Below, piece by piece: positions 41,940 to 52,928 of a DNA stretch of 64,000 nt. Position 1 is the first letter of the stretch. Each line of letters begins with the position of its first letter. The notes under the pieces were generated by a model. The model worked only from the letters and a program-made list of their open reading frames with translations, searched no databases and was not told the origin of the DNA. The stretch is from Curtobacterium sp. MMLR14_010 (GTDB lineage: Bacteria; Actinomycetota; Actinomycetes; Actinomycetales; Microbacteriaceae): NCBI RefSeq assembly GCF_001865015.1, contig NZ_MJGV01000079.1:320161-384160 (forward strand), written 5' to 3'. The position numbers were made by a program, and so were the translations under genes.

Positions 41940-42508
41940 GCACGCCAGACGAGATCCGCGCAGAGATCGAGCAGACACGGGGGACCCTCGGGTCCGACGT
42001 GGACGCCCTCGCCGACAAGGTGAGCCCGTCATCGATCGCACACCGTCAGACCGAGAAGGTCAAGAGCCGCTTCCAGGGCGTCCGCGACTCCGTCATGGGC
42101 GCAGCCGACTCGGCTCGCTCCAGCGCCTCGGGCTCCGCCTCCGGTGCGACCGACCAGGCCAAGGACGCCGCCCAGCGCGGTGTCGAGAAGGCCAAGGGCA
42201 ACCCGCTCGCCGTGGGGCTCATCGCCTTCGGTGCCGGGTGGCTCGCGTCGTCGCTCATCCCGACCTCGGCGAAGGAGGAGGAGCTGGCCGGTGAACTCAA
42301 GGACCGCGCAGCGCCCCTCGTCGACCAGGTCAAGGAGACCGCGAAGGACGTCGGCTCGCAGCTCGGCGGCTCCGCCAAGGAGCACGCGCAGGACCTGAAG
42401 GGCACCGCGCAGGACGCGGCCCAGACGGTGAAGGACGAGGCGCAGGGCGCCGCGTCCGACGTCAAGGACAACGCGCAGTCGTCCGCACAGGACGTGCGCG
42501 GGGCCTGA
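41936..42508 (+). CDS. DUF3618 domain-containing membrane protein
   Basis: 190 residues. The N-terminal DUF3618 signature is present (TPDEIRAEIEQTRGTLGSDV, DALADKV). Then come an Ala/Ser-rich linker, a TM helix (about 90-107; NPLAVGLIAFGAGWLASSLI), and a long amphipathic tail of EELAG/KDVGSQLGG/KEHAQDLKG-type repeats. It is the last gene of the coupled operon (ATGA overlap). It probably anchors at the membrane and lines it with the tail. A perfect terminator follows. Confidence 0.92.
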   Translation: MSTPDEIRAEIEQTRGTLGSDVDALADKVSPSSIAHRQTEKVKSRFQGVRDSVMGAADSARSSASGSASGATDQAKDAAQRGVEKAKGNPLAVGLIAFGAGWLASSLIPTSAKEEELAGELKDRAAPLVDQVKETAKDVGSQLGGSAKEHAQDLKGTAQDAAQTVKDEAQGAASDVKDNAQSSAQDVRGA

Positions 42509-42524
42509 GACCCAGCCGCAGATC

Positions 42525-42564
42525 GACGGGAGGCACGGTGCCAGCTGGCACCGTGCCTCCCGTC
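42525..42564. terminator. Perfect 40-bp palindromic terminator, GGAGGC family
   Basis: The 40 bp are completely self-complementary, beginning GACGGGAGGCACGGTGCC and centred on AGCT, 17 bp after the DUF3618 stop. It differs from 46303-46342 by one paired base change in each arm, i.e. a compensated substitution. Confidence 0.88.
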
Positions 42565-42637
42565 CGTCGTGTGGTCGAGCGTCGCGTCATGCGGCTCACT
42601 GGGTTGTCGGTGACGTCGCCGGGAGTTCGCTGGAGGG

Positions 42638-43315
42638 ATGACCGATGCTCCCTCGACCGCAGTCCTGTTCGACATCGACGGCACGCTCGTCGACTCCAAC
42701 TACGCGCACGTCGATGCCTGGTGGCGTGCCTTCCGGGTGACCGGGCAGTCGGTCGACGCCTGGCGCATCCACCGGCTGATCGGGATGGACGCCTCCCGCC
42801 TGCTCGACGAGCTCGTGCCGGACATGTCCGACGAGGACCGCGACACCGCGAAGCAGTACCAGGCCGCCTACTTCGCCGAGCACATGCCGCGCCTGCGGCT
42901 GCTGCCGGGTGCGCGTGAGCTGCTCGAGGCCGTGGCGTCCCGCGGCCACGCGGTCGTGCTCGCGACGAGTGCCCCCGAGAACGAGCTCGTCCGGCTGCGC
43001 GAACTGCTCGACGCCGAGCAGTGGATCAGCGTCGTGACGAGCGGCGAGGACGTCGAGGAGGCCAAGCCCGCTCCCGACATCGTGCAGGTCGCGCTCGACC
43101 GTGCGGGCGTCGAGCCGGGGAACGCCGTGATGATCGGCGACGCGATGTGGGACGTGGAGACCTCGGTGAAGGTCGGAGTGGTCTGCATCTCCGTGATGAC
43201 GGGTGGCGTCGGCGGCGACGAGCTGCGGAACGCCGGGGCTGCTGCCGTGTACGACGACGCGGCTGCGGTGCTGGCCGACATCGACGACGGGCCGATCGGC
43301 GCGCTCGGGCGGTGA
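42638..43315 (+). CDS. HAD-superfamily hydrolase
   Basis: 225 residues. Motif I is LFDIDGTLVDSN (catalytic Asp pair), motif II VVLATSAPEN, motif III with the conserved Lys around VEEAKPAPDIVQ, and motif IV MIGDAMWDVE. A helical cap lies at about 20-85. It is like phosphoglycolate phosphatase or beta-phosphoglucomutase, so probably a small-sugar phosphate phosphatase or mutase. GGAGGG lies directly against the ATG, which is too close for an ordinary Shine-Dalgarno pairing. Confidence 0.9.
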   Translation: MTDAPSTAVLFDIDGTLVDSNYAHVDAWWRAFRVTGQSVDAWRIHRLIGMDASRLLDELVPDMSDEDRDTAKQYQAAYFAEHMPRLRLLPGARELLEAVASRGHAVVLATSAPENELVRLRELLDAEQWISVVTSGEDVEEAKPAPDIVQVALDRAGVEPGNAVMIGDAMWDVETSVKVGVVCISVMTGGVGGDELRNAGAAAVYDDAAAVLADIDDGPIGALGR

Positions 43316-43409
43316 GCGCCGGGCGGGGTCGGGTGGTGCTTCGGTCGTCCGTGGCTCGTCGTCGGGTGGCGGCGACCGGTGTCGGACCCGCGTGGAAAGA
43401 TGGTCGATC

Positions 43410-43892
43410 GTGATCACGATCGAACGCGTCCTCTGGGACGACCCCCGCGCCGTCACCCTCCGTGCCCGCATGGACGAGGAGATGCACGAGCGGTACGGCT
43501 CGGCCAACGCGGACGAGGACCCCGCCGTCACGGCCGAGCGGGACCGTGCCCTGTCGGTGGACCCGTCGTCGGTGATCTGTTCGGTGCTCGCGATCGACGA
43601 GTCCGGTGAAGCCGTCGGCCACATCGCGATCCGCCGGCTCCGTGACGAGGTCGAGCTGAAGCGCCTGATCGTGCTGTCCTCGGCGCGTGGCAAGGGCGCG
43701 GCGACGAAGCTGCTCGACGAGTGCGAGCAGATCGGCCGCGAGCAGGGGGCCGAGCGGTTGATCCTGCAGACGGGCGACCGGCAGCCCGACGCCGTCGCGT
43801 TGTACGAGAAGACCGGCTGGCGAGCGATCCCCGTCTACGAGCCGTACCTCGCGACGATGCCGTGGTCGTTCTGCTTCGACAAGGCGCTGTAG
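43410..43892 (+). CDS. GNAT-family N-acetyltransferase
   Basis: 160 residues. The acetyl-CoA-binding motif is LIVLSSARGKGAATKLLDEC (R/Q-x-x-G-x-G/A), followed by AERLILQTGDRQPDAVALYE and KTGWRAIPVYEPY. The substrate amine is unknown. The GTG at 43410 is used because an ATG ten bases upstream is in another frame. It is separate from the TetR gene downstream (52-bp gap with an operator). Confidence 0.9.
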   Translation: MITIERVLWDDPRAVTLRARMDEEMHERYGSANADEDPAVTAERDRALSVDPSSVICSVLAIDESGEAVGHIAIRRLRDEVELKRLIVLSSARGKGAATKLLDECEQIGREQGAERLILQTGDRQPDAVALYEKTGWRAIPVYEPYLATMPWSFCFDKAL

Positions 43893-43906
43893 GCCGCTCC
43901 GATCCT

Positions 43907-43938
43907 GAATTGCACTTTCTGCTCCTGAGTGCAATTCT
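43907..43938 (+). promoter_or_regulatory. TetR operator embedded in a leaderless promoter
   Basis: The perfect inverted repeat GAATTGCACT (43907-43916) and AGTGCAATTC (43928-43937) overlaps -35 TTGCAC (43910-43915) and -10 AATTCT (43933-43938), exactly 17 bp apart. The transcript would start at the second GTG (43945), 6 nt after the -10. A TetR dimer here would block both boxes. Confidence 0.75.
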
Positions 43939-43944
43939 TGCGTG

Positions 43945-46302
<2,358 letters not shown>

Positions 46303-46304
<2 letters not shown>

Positions 46305-46342
46305 CGGGAGGCCCGGTGCCAGCTGGCACCGGGCCTCCCGTC
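46303..46342. terminator. Perfect 40-bp palindromic terminator, GGAGGC family
   Basis: The 40 bp are completely self-complementary, beginning GACGGGAGGCCCGGTGCC and overlapping the exporter's TGA (46302-46304). It is nearly identical to 42525-42564. Confidence 0.88.
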
Positions 46343-46390
46343 CGTCGTCGGTGCGCGTCGCGGACCCGCGCTGCCTGCTGTGTGTCCCCG

Positions 46391-46456
46391 CCTGCCGACC
46401 TGCCGACCTGCCCACCTGCCCCACCTGCCCCACCTGCCCACCTGCCCACCTACCCG
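46391..46456 (+). repeat. Tandem CCTGCC(G/C)A repeat
   Basis: Eight units of 8-9 bp (CCTGCCGA, CCTGCCCA, CCTGCCCCA, ending in CCTACCCG) in the noncoding gap between the MFS and LacI 3' ends. It is a GC-rich microsatellite with no coding frame preserved across unit-length changes. Confidence 0.7.
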
Positions 46457-46464
46457 ACTTGGAA

Positions 46465-46580
46465 CGACAACCTCGAGGTCGTACGACAACGGTGTTGTCG
46501 CGGGGGTCGACGCGCGGCGGTGCTCTGCGGACGCGCGACATCGTCGAGGTCGTACGACAGCGGTGGTGTCGCGCGGGTCG
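46465..46580. repeat. Two 45-bp direct repeats with internal palindromes
   Basis: Copies at 46465-46509 and 46536-46580 (71-bp period) match at about 39 of 45 positions. Each contains TCGAGGTCGTACGAC (with palindrome GTCGTACGAC). In copy 1 CGACAAC pairs with GTTGTCG around GGT, and in copy 2 the stem is altered. They lie in the 270-bp gap between convergent MFS and LacI genes, downstream of the tandem microsatellite. Confidence 0.65.
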
Positions 46581-46612
46581 GCGCTGCTGCACCATCCGCG
46601 CGACGGATCGCG

Positions 46613-47623
46613 TCAGGCGCCGGTGCTCGCGCGGGGGACCAGCCGTGTGGGGAGGGCCGGGTCGGGCGCCTCGGTGCCGTCGAGCGTCGCGAGGAACCGG
46701 AGCGCCGCTGCCCGACCGAGTTCGGCTCCGGGCAGTGCGACGCTCGTCAGGGCCGGCGCGGTGACGGACGACGACGGCAGGTCGTCGAACCCGGCGACCG
46801 CGAGGGTGCCGGGCACGGCGATGCCCCGTTCGGCGGCCACGCGGAGCACCCCGTACGCCAGAGTGTCGGCCGCACCGACGACAGCGGTGACGCCGTCGTC
46901 GAGCCAGGTGTCGACGACGGTTCCCACGGCGGTCGCGGCGGCGTCGATCGTCAGGTCCGCGCGCGCCACGACGGGCGACACGGTGATGCCGGCTACGGCG
47001 CAGGCCTCGTCGAACAGGGAGCGGCGCACGGCGAAGGTCGTCGCGCGCGAGGTCCCGTCGAGGTACCCGACACGGCGGTGTCCGGCGGCGGCGAGGTGGG
47101 TGACGAGGGCCTCGACGCCGGAGGACAGGTCGTAGTTGACGGCGCCCGGGCCACCAGGAGCGTCGAGCAGCACCACGGGGACGCCGGCGGACATGGACTC
47201 GCCGTCGGCCGGGGCATCGACCAGGATCCCCGCGGGCCGCAGTCGTTCGAACCGGCGGACGTCCGCGTCGACGGGCTGTTCGCCACGCTCTGTGACCGAC
47301 AGCACGAGCTGGAAGCGGTCGCCGACGGTGTCCCGGACGCCGCGGATGACCTCGGCGAAGAACGGGTTCGACAGGTCGGGCGCGATGAGCACCACGAGGT
47401 CGCCGCTGCCCCGCGCGAGGGAGCTCGCGGCGTGGTCGACCACGTACCCGAGCTCGGTGACGGCGTCGCGGACCCGGCTGGCGATCGGCACGGACACGCG
47501 GCCGCGGTCCTTGCCGTTCACCACGAGGGAGACCGTCGCGATGCTCGTGCCGGCGCGTTCGGCCACCATCGCCGCGGTCACGCGTCCCGACGACGCGGGG
47601 CGACTTGGCGGGGACGGGGGCAC
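46613..47623 (-). CDS. LacI-family repressor of the nucleoside operon
   Basis: 336 residues. The N-terminal HTH (about 14-60) reads VTAAMVAERAGTSIATVSLV. A hinge helix and a periplasmic-binding-like effector domain follow (LVVLIAPDLSNPFFAEVIRG, VDAPADGESMSAGVPVVLLD). The C-terminal region has DDLPSSSVTAPALTSVALPG. The inducer is probably ribose or a nucleoside, from the operon it faces. TAGCAT (minus strand 47636-47631) is 7 nt before the GTG, so its message is leaderless. Divergent from the hydrolase operon, with two operators between. Confidence 0.92.
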   Translation of the reverse strand: MPPSPPSRPASSGRVTAAMVAERAGTSIATVSLVVNGKDRGRVSVPIASRVRDAVTELGYVVDHAASSLARGSGDLVVLIAPDLSNPFFAEVIRGVRDTVGDRFQLVLSVTERGEQPVDADVRRFERLRPAGILVDAPADGESMSAGVPVVLLDAPGGPGAVNYDLSSGVEALVTHLAAAGHRRVGYLDGTSRATTFAVRRSLFDEACAVAGITVSPVVARADLTIDAAATAVGTVVDTWLDDGVTAVVGAADTLAYGVLRVAAERGIAVPGTLAVAGFDDLPSSSVTAPALTSVALPGAELGRAAALRFLATLDGTEAPDPALPTRLVPRASTGA

Positions 47624-47677
47624 GGCGTCGATGCTACCCAGCGGCGCGACGGATGCCGGCCCGTGAGCGCGCCCGAC

Positions 47678-47720
47678 TTGACGTCAAGCGCTTGATGCGC
47701 TGTGATGTCAAACGCTTGAC
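47678..47720 (+). promoter_or_regulatory. Nucleoside-operon promoter with two LacI operators
   Basis: TTGACG (47678-47683), exactly 17 bp, TGTGAT (47701-47706) forms the promoter. Operator 1 TCAAGCGCTTGA (47684-47695) fills the spacer. Operator 2 GTCAAACGCTTGAC (47707-47720) lies just after the -10; centres are 24 bp apart. The layout is classic double-operator LacI control. Confidence 0.85.
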
Positions 47721-47796
47721 GCCTCGGGACCGGAGCGTCGATCGCCGACCACCACCCGGGCACGCGCCCGGATCCCCGACGAAGTGGAGCACCACC

Positions 47797-48858
47797 GTGA
47801 CCGACGCCCGCCGCCAGCCCGAGAAGATCATCCTCGACTGCGACCCCGGCCACGACGACGCCGTCGCGATGCTGCTCGCCCACGGCAACCCGGACATCGA
47901 GCTCCTCGCCGTCACCACCGTCGTCGGCAACCAGACGCTCCCGAAGGTGACGCGGAACGCCCTGGCCGTCGCCCGCATCGCCGGGATCACGGGCGTGCCG
48001 TTCGCCGCGGGGGCCGCGCGTCCGATCCTCCGCCCGATCGAGGTCGCCCCGGCCATCCACGGCGAGAGCGGCCTCGACGGACCGGTCCTGCCCGAGCCGT
48101 CGTTCCAGCTCGACGAGCGCCACGCGGTCGACCTGATCATCGACACCGTGATGGCGCACGAGCCCGGCACCGTCACCCTCGTGCCGACCGGTGGCCTGAC
48201 GAACATCGCACTCGCGGCCCGCAAGGAGCCCCGCATCGTCGAGCGCGTGAAGCAGGTCGTCCTGATGGGCGGCGGCGTGCACGTGGGCAACTGGAGCCCG
48301 GTCGCCGAGTTCAACATCGTGATCGACCCCGAGGCCGCGTCGATCGTCTTCGACGCCGGCTGGGACGTCGTCATGGTCGGGCTCGACCTGACGCACCAGG
48401 CCCTCGCCACCCCCGAGGTCGCCGCCAGGATCGCCGCTGTCGGCACCGGGCCCGCCGCCTTCGTCGGGGAGCTCCTCGACTTCTTCGGCCAGACCTACAA
48501 GGACGCGCAGGGCTTCGACGCCCCGCCGGTCCACGACCCCTGCGCGGTCGCCTACGTGATCGACCCGACGATCGTCCGCGCCGTGAAGGTCCCGATCCGC
48601 GTCGAGACCCAGGGCACGCTGACCCTCGGCATGACCGTCGCCGACTTCCGTGCGCCCGCACCGGAGGACTGCCGCACGAGTGCCGCGCTGGAGCTCGACC
48701 ACGGCCGGTTCTGGGACCTCGTCGTCGACGCCCTCGAGCGCATCGGCGAGACGCCCGACACCGGCTGGACGCCCCGTGCCGCCGCCGACGCCGTCGAGGC
48801 CGGCCTGACCACGCAGCCGAGCACGAACCAGCCGACCATCACCACCACGGAGATCTGA
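47797..48858 (+). CDS. Ribonucleoside hydrolase (IU-NH family)
   Basis: 353 residues. The calcium-binding active site DCDPGHDDAVAML (D14, D16, D20, D21) and the C-terminal HDPCAVAYVIDP complete the inosine-uridine nucleoside hydrolase set. VPTGGLTNIALAA is also typical. It splits ribonucleosides into base and ribose. It is the first gene of the LacI-controlled operon and is followed 6 bp later by an MFS transporter and then by ribokinase. Substrate (purine or pyrimidine) is not decided by sequence. Confidence 0.92.
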   Translation: MTDARRQPEKIILDCDPGHDDAVAMLLAHGNPDIELLAVTTVVGNQTLPKVTRNALAVARIAGITGVPFAAGAARPILRPIEVAPAIHGESGLDGPVLPEPSFQLDERHAVDLIIDTVMAHEPGTVTLVPTGGLTNIALAARKEPRIVERVKQVVLMGGGVHVGNWSPVAEFNIVIDPEAASIVFDAGWDVVMVGLDLTHQALATPEVAARIAAVGTGPAAFVGELLDFFGQTYKDAQGFDAPPVHDPCAVAYVIDPTIVRAVKVPIRVETQGTLTLGMTVADFRAPAPEDCRTSAALELDHGRFWDLVVDALERIGETPDTGWTPRAAADAVEAGLTTQPSTNQPTITTTEI

Positions 48859-48864
48859 CCCACC

Positions 48865-50313
48865 ATGAGCACCCCCTCGACGACGAAGTCGAACACGTCG
48901 AAGAAGTCCATCGGCGCGCTCACCGCCGCACTCCTCGCCGCCTGCATCGCCTTCCAGCTCAACGCCAGCATGCTCAGCCCCGCGCTGGTCACCATGGCGC
49001 GCGAACTCCGCACCGACGACGCGACGATCGGCCTCTCGCAGACCCTGTACTTCACGCTCGCCGCGCTGTTCTCCCTGTTCCTGCCCCGCCTGTCGGACAT
49101 CGTCGGCCGGAAGCGCGTGCTCGTCGGCATGCTCGCCGTGATGCTCGTCGGCAGCATCGTCGCCGCCGTCGCGGTGAACGTCCCGATGCTCTTCGCCGGC
49201 CGCATCATCCAGGGCGTCACCGGTCCGGTCGTGCCCATCTGCCTGCTCGTCCTGCGCAACGAGATCACCGACCCGAAGCGCTACGGCGCTGCCCTCGGTC
49301 TGCTCACCGCGGTGAACGGCGGCATCGCGGGGATCGACGCCCTGGCCGGCGGCTGGATCGCGACGAACTTCGGCTTCCGCGGGATCTTCTGGGTGATCGC
49401 GGTCGTCACGGTCGTCGCGCTGGCCCTCGTCACCGTCTGGGGCGTCGAGTCGCGCCCGTCCGCCGGCACCCGCATGGACTGGGTCGGCGTCGTCCCCCTC
49501 GTCATCTCGGTCGGAGCCCTGCTGACGGCGTTCAACGAGGCCGGCAAGCTCGGCGCCGCGAACCCGCTCCTCGTGGTCGGCGGGATCGTCGTCGCGCTCT
49601 TGGCCTTCGCCGTGTTCTGGGCGGTCGAGTCCCGCGTCCGCGAGCCGCTCGTCGAGACGCGCTTCCTCAAGCGCCGGGGCACGTGGGCGCTCCTCGCCAC
49701 GACCTTCCTGACGATGACCGGCGTCTTCGCGGTCGTGAACGGCCTGGTCACGTCGCTCGCCCAGAACGGCGACGCCGGCTTCGGGATGGAGGCCGACCTC
49801 GCCTCCCTCGTCTTCCTCACGCCGTACGCGCTGGTCGGGTGGATCGTCGGGCCGTTCGCCGGTCGGCTCGCCCCGACGCTCGGCTACCGCGCCGTGCTGC
49901 GCGTCGGGCTCGTCGGCAGCATCGTCGCCACCGTCCTGATGGCGCTCGTCGGCGTGCACTCGCTGCCGGTCCTCGTCGCGACCACCGTGCTCATCGGCAT
50001 CACGTACGCCGGCATCGCGAACATCATCCTGAACGGCCTGGGCATCGTGCTCTCCCCGGCGTCGAACCCCGGGTTCCTGCCGGGACTCAACGCGGGCGCG
50101 TTCAACCTCGGCGCGGGCGTCAGCTTCGCCGTGCTGCCGGCGCTGCAGATCGCGCTCGGGGTCGGCGGGTCCTCGGGGACGTCCGGCTACTCCGGTGGGA
50201 TGCTGCTCGGAGCCGTCATCACGACCGCCGCCCTGGCGATCTCGTTCCTCATCCCCCGACCGGAGGATGCCGAGACCACCGCCATCGTCCAACAGAAGGA
50301 GAGCGTCCGATGA
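48865..50313 (+). CDS. MFS transporter (probable nucleoside/ribose uptake)
   Basis: 482 residues, about 14 TM helices. MFS signatures: RLSDIVGRKRVLVG (motif A), QGVTGPVVPICLLVL and NGGIAGIDALAGGWIATNFG. DHA2-like by helix number, yet its place between a nucleoside hydrolase and ribokinase, in a LacI-controlled operon, suggests nucleoside or ribose uptake, or base export. Stop and ribokinase start overlap (ATGA at 50310). Confidence 0.88.
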   Translation: MSTPSTTKSNTSKKSIGALTAALLAACIAFQLNASMLSPALVTMARELRTDDATIGLSQTLYFTLAALFSLFLPRLSDIVGRKRVLVGMLAVMLVGSIVAAVAVNVPMLFAGRIIQGVTGPVVPICLLVLRNEITDPKRYGAALGLLTAVNGGIAGIDALAGGWIATNFGFRGIFWVIAVVTVVALALVTVWGVESRPSAGTRMDWVGVVPLVISVGALLTAFNEAGKLGAANPLLVVGGIVVALLAFAVFWAVESRVREPLVETRFLKRRGTWALLATTFLTMTGVFAVVNGLVTSLAQNGDAGFGMEADLASLVFLTPYALVGWIVGPFAGRLAPTLGYRAVLRVGLVGSIVATVLMALVGVHSLPVLVATTVLIGITYAGIANIILNGLGIVLSPASNPGFLPGLNAGAFNLGAGVSFAVLPALQIALGVGGSSGTSGYSGGMLLGAVITTAALAISFLIPRPEDAETTAIVQQKESVR

Positions 50314-51170
50314 CCGAGACCATCGTGATCATCGGGTCGTTGAACGCGGACCTGGTCGTCCGGACGGACCGCTTCCCGAAGCCAGGCGAGACCCTGCACG
50401 GATCCGACCTCGCGATCCTGCCCGGGGGCAAGTCCGCCAACCAGGCCGTCGCAGCCGGGAGGCTCGGGGGCGCGGTCCGCATGATCGGTGCGGTCGGCGA
50501 CGACGGGAACGGCGCACTTCTCCGCGACTCCGTCGCGGCGGCCGGTGCCGACACGACGCACGTCGCCGTCCGCGAGGGAACGGCCACCGGCACCGCCGTC
50601 ATCACCGTCGACGCCAGCGGCGAGAACACCATCGTGATCTCCGGCGGCGCGAACGCCACGCTGACCCCGGACGACCTGCCCGCCGAGGCCTTCCGCGACG
50701 CCGCGGTGCTCGGCCTGTGCCTCGAGGTGTCCATCGACGTGGTGCTCGCCGCCGCCCGCGCCGCGCACGAGGCCGGCGTCACGGTGCTGACGAACCTGTC
50801 CCCGTTCGGTGACGTGCCGCGCGAACTGCTCGACCTGACCGACGTGCTCCTGGTGAACGAGCACGAGGCCGCTGCACTCGGCGACCACGGCGTCGCCCGG
50901 TCGATCGTGACCCGCGGTGGCGACGGCTCGGTCGTCCACGACGGCGACGCCGCGCCCGTCGAGGTCCCCGCGGTGCCCGTCGAGGCCGTCGACACCACCG
51001 GCTGCGGTGACGCGTTCATGGGTGCCGTGGCGCTCCGGCTCGCTGCGGGCGACACGCTCCTCGAGGCCGCGCGGTTCGCCGCCGGCGTCGGGGCCTACGC
51101 CGCGACCGGGGCAGGGGCACAGGCGTCCTACCCGACCACGCCCCAGCTCGAGGCGTTCCTGCGGGCGTAG
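50310..51170 (+). CDS. rbsK: Ribokinase
   Basis: 286 residues. PfkB family with the ribokinase features IIGSLNADLVVRTDRFPKPG and LPGGKSANQAVAAGRLGG near the N-terminus, and the C-terminal anion hole VDTTGCGDAFMGA (catalytic Asp). It phosphorylates ribose to ribose-5-phosphate, completing the route from ribonucleosides to the pentose phosphate pool. Last gene in the LacI-controlled operon. Confidence 0.92.
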   Translation: MTETIVIIGSLNADLVVRTDRFPKPGETLHGSDLAILPGGKSANQAVAAGRLGGAVRMIGAVGDDGNGALLRDSVAAAGADTTHVAVREGTATGTAVITVDASGENTIVISGGANATLTPDDLPAEAFRDAAVLGLCLEVSIDVVLAAARAAHEAGVTVLTNLSPFGDVPRELLDLTDVLLVNEHEAAALGDHGVARSIVTRGGDGSVVHDGDAAPVEVPAVPVEAVDTTGCGDAFMGAVALRLAAGDTLLEAARFAAGVGAYAATGAGAQASYPTTPQLEAFLRA

Positions 51171-51232
51171 GGCGAGCCTCCAGCCCGTCCCGGCGGTCCA
51201 GGCGACCCCGCTGCGGCCGCTAGCGTTGCCGC

Positions 51233-52174
51233 ATGCGCGTGGGAGTCCTCGACATCGGGTCCAACACCGGTCACCTGCTGGTGGTCGACGCCCACGGCGG
51301 CGCAGCGCCGCTGCCGGCGTCCTCCTTCAAGCAGGCGCTCCGGCTCGCCGAGCACCTCGACGAGCGGGGTGCGGTGACGCAGGCCGGGATCGACGCCCTC
51401 ACCGGGTTCGTCGCCGAGTCGGTCCGGGTGGCCGAGGACCGCGGGTGCGAGGACATGCTCGGCTTCGCGACCTCGGCCGTGCGTGACGCGGTGAACTCCG
51501 ACGCCGTCCTGGCCCACGTGCAGGACCGCACCGGCGTCGAGCTCGCCGTGCTGTCCGGGTCGGACGAGGCCCGGCTGACCTTCCTGGCCGTGCGCCGCTG
51601 GTTCGGCTGGTCCGCCGGACGTCTCGCCGTGTTCGACATCGGTGGCGGGTCGCTCGAGATCGCCGGCGGTGCGGACGAGGCACCGGACGTCGCGTGGTCG
51701 ATGCCGATCGGCGCCGCCCGGCTGGCACGGTCGTTCTTCGCCGCCGGGACGCCGACGGAGGACGACGTCCGCCGTCTCCGGCACGACATCCGGGTCGAGA
51801 TCGCCCGGGACGCCGGCAAACTCCTCCGATCGGGGGTTCCGGACCGGGCAGTTGCGACCTCGAAGACGTTCCGGTCCATCGCCCGCATCTGCGGTGCGGC
51901 GCCGTCGGCCGCCGGGCCGCTCGTCGCACGCTCGCTCGACGGTGACGTCCTCCGGGCGAAGCTGCCGTCGCTGCTGCAGATGTCCGTCGCCGAGCTCGCG
52001 GCGCTGCCCGGGGTCTCCCCGAGCCGGGCGCACCAGGTCGTGCCGGGCGCGCTCGTCGCCGAGGCGTGCCTGGACATCTTCGACCTGCCGGCGTTGGAGA
52101 TCTGCCCGTGGGCGCTCCGCGAGGGCGTCATCCTCGAGCGGCTCGACCAGCTGTCGGTGCTCGGCGCGCCCTAG
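51233..52174 (+). CDS. Ppx/GppA-family phosphatase
   Basis: 313 residues. The actin-like ATPase fold shows [20 protein letters not shown] (P-loop 1), [16 protein letters not shown] and [13 protein letters not shown] (P-loop 2). Members hydrolyse polyphosphate or pppGpp, so a role in the stringent response or phosphate store is likely. At 313 residues it is the short form without the C-terminal HD domain. TAGCGT (51221-51226) is 6 nt before the ATG. It overlaps the convergent ABM gene by 4 bp. Confidence 0.9.
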   Translation: MRVGVLDIGSNTGHLLVVDAHGGAAPLPASSFKQALRLAEHLDERGAVTQAGIDALTGFVAESVRVAEDRGCEDMLGFATSAVRDAVNSDAVLAHVQDRTGVELAVLSGSDEARLTFLAVRRWFGWSAGRLAVFDIGGGSLEIAGGADEAPDVAWSMPIGAARLARSFFAAGTPTEDDVRRLRHDIRVEIARDAGKLLRSGVPDRAVATSKTFRSIARICGAAPSAAGPLVARSLDGDVLRAKLPSLLQMSVAELAALPGVSPSRAHQVVPGALVAEACLDIFDLPALEICPWALREGVILERLDQLSVLGAP

Positions 52175-52791
52175 CGGCTGCGGGCACTCCGTGGCCTCGG
52201 CGGTGCGAGCAGCCACGGCCGGATGAGCTTCGTCACGAACGGCAGCACCCAGAACGTCATGATCGGCGTGAGCACGACCGTGGTGATGAGGACGCGGGGG
52301 AACGCGGCGAGCCCGGCGAACGACGGCACGAGCAGCCCGACCACGATCGTGAACACGAGGTTGACCGGGAAGAACCCGAGCCAGATGCTCACCGCCTGCT
52401 TCCAGCGTGGGGGAGCGCTCGACGACGGAGCGTCCTCGGGGACGTCGAACCAGCCCTCGATGCCGGTGCGCTTCTCGACGCGGGACTCCACCACGAGGTC
52501 ACGGCCCAGGTCGAGCCAGCGCAGCCGGTCGTCGGAGTTCTCCCACGTCGACAGGGAGTCGTGGTCGGCGAAGCGGTAGAGCATGTGCCACTCGCGGGAC
52601 TGCGCGCGGGAGCGGACCCATCCGGACCCGAGGAAGCCCGGGTAGCGGTTCGCCAGGTTCACGCCGGACTGCACCCAGCGGGTGACCTCGGGGATGCGCT
52701 CGGGTTCGACCAGGCGGGTGATGGACACGGTGACGGGTGGGCCGGCGGTCTCGGGTGACGACTGCAGGCTCCCAGGCTCTTGTGGAGTCAT
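52171..52791 (-). CDS. ABM-domain membrane protein
   Basis: 206 residues. An antibiotic-biosynthesis-monooxygenase-like ferredoxin-fold domain (about 20-115; [56 protein letters not shown]) is followed by two TM helices (about 140-160 and 170-195). ABM domains bind heme or small aromatics or degrade quinones; membrane-tethered versions are uncharacterised. Its stop overlaps the Ppx gene's stop by 4 bp (convergent). Confidence 0.85.
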   Translation of the reverse strand: MTPQEPGSLQSSPETAGPPVTVSITRLVEPERIPEVTRWVQSGVNLANRYPGFLGSGWVRSRAQSREWHMLYRFADHDSLSTWENSDDRLRWLDLGRDLVVESRVEKRTGIEGWFDVPEDAPSSSAPPRWKQAVSIWLGFFPVNLVFTIVVGLLVPSFAGLAAFPRVLITTVVLTPIMTFWVLPFVTKLIRPWLLAPPRPRSARSR

Positions 52792-52928
52792 CCGACCAGT
52801 GTCCCTGACCCGTGTTTCACGCTCGTGACGCCGCCGTCCCGGACACGGCCCCGGACACGGGGCGGGGCACCGACCACCGGGTGGTGGCCGATGCCCCGCA
52901 GGTCATCCGGACGTGTGTCGGTCGGCGG

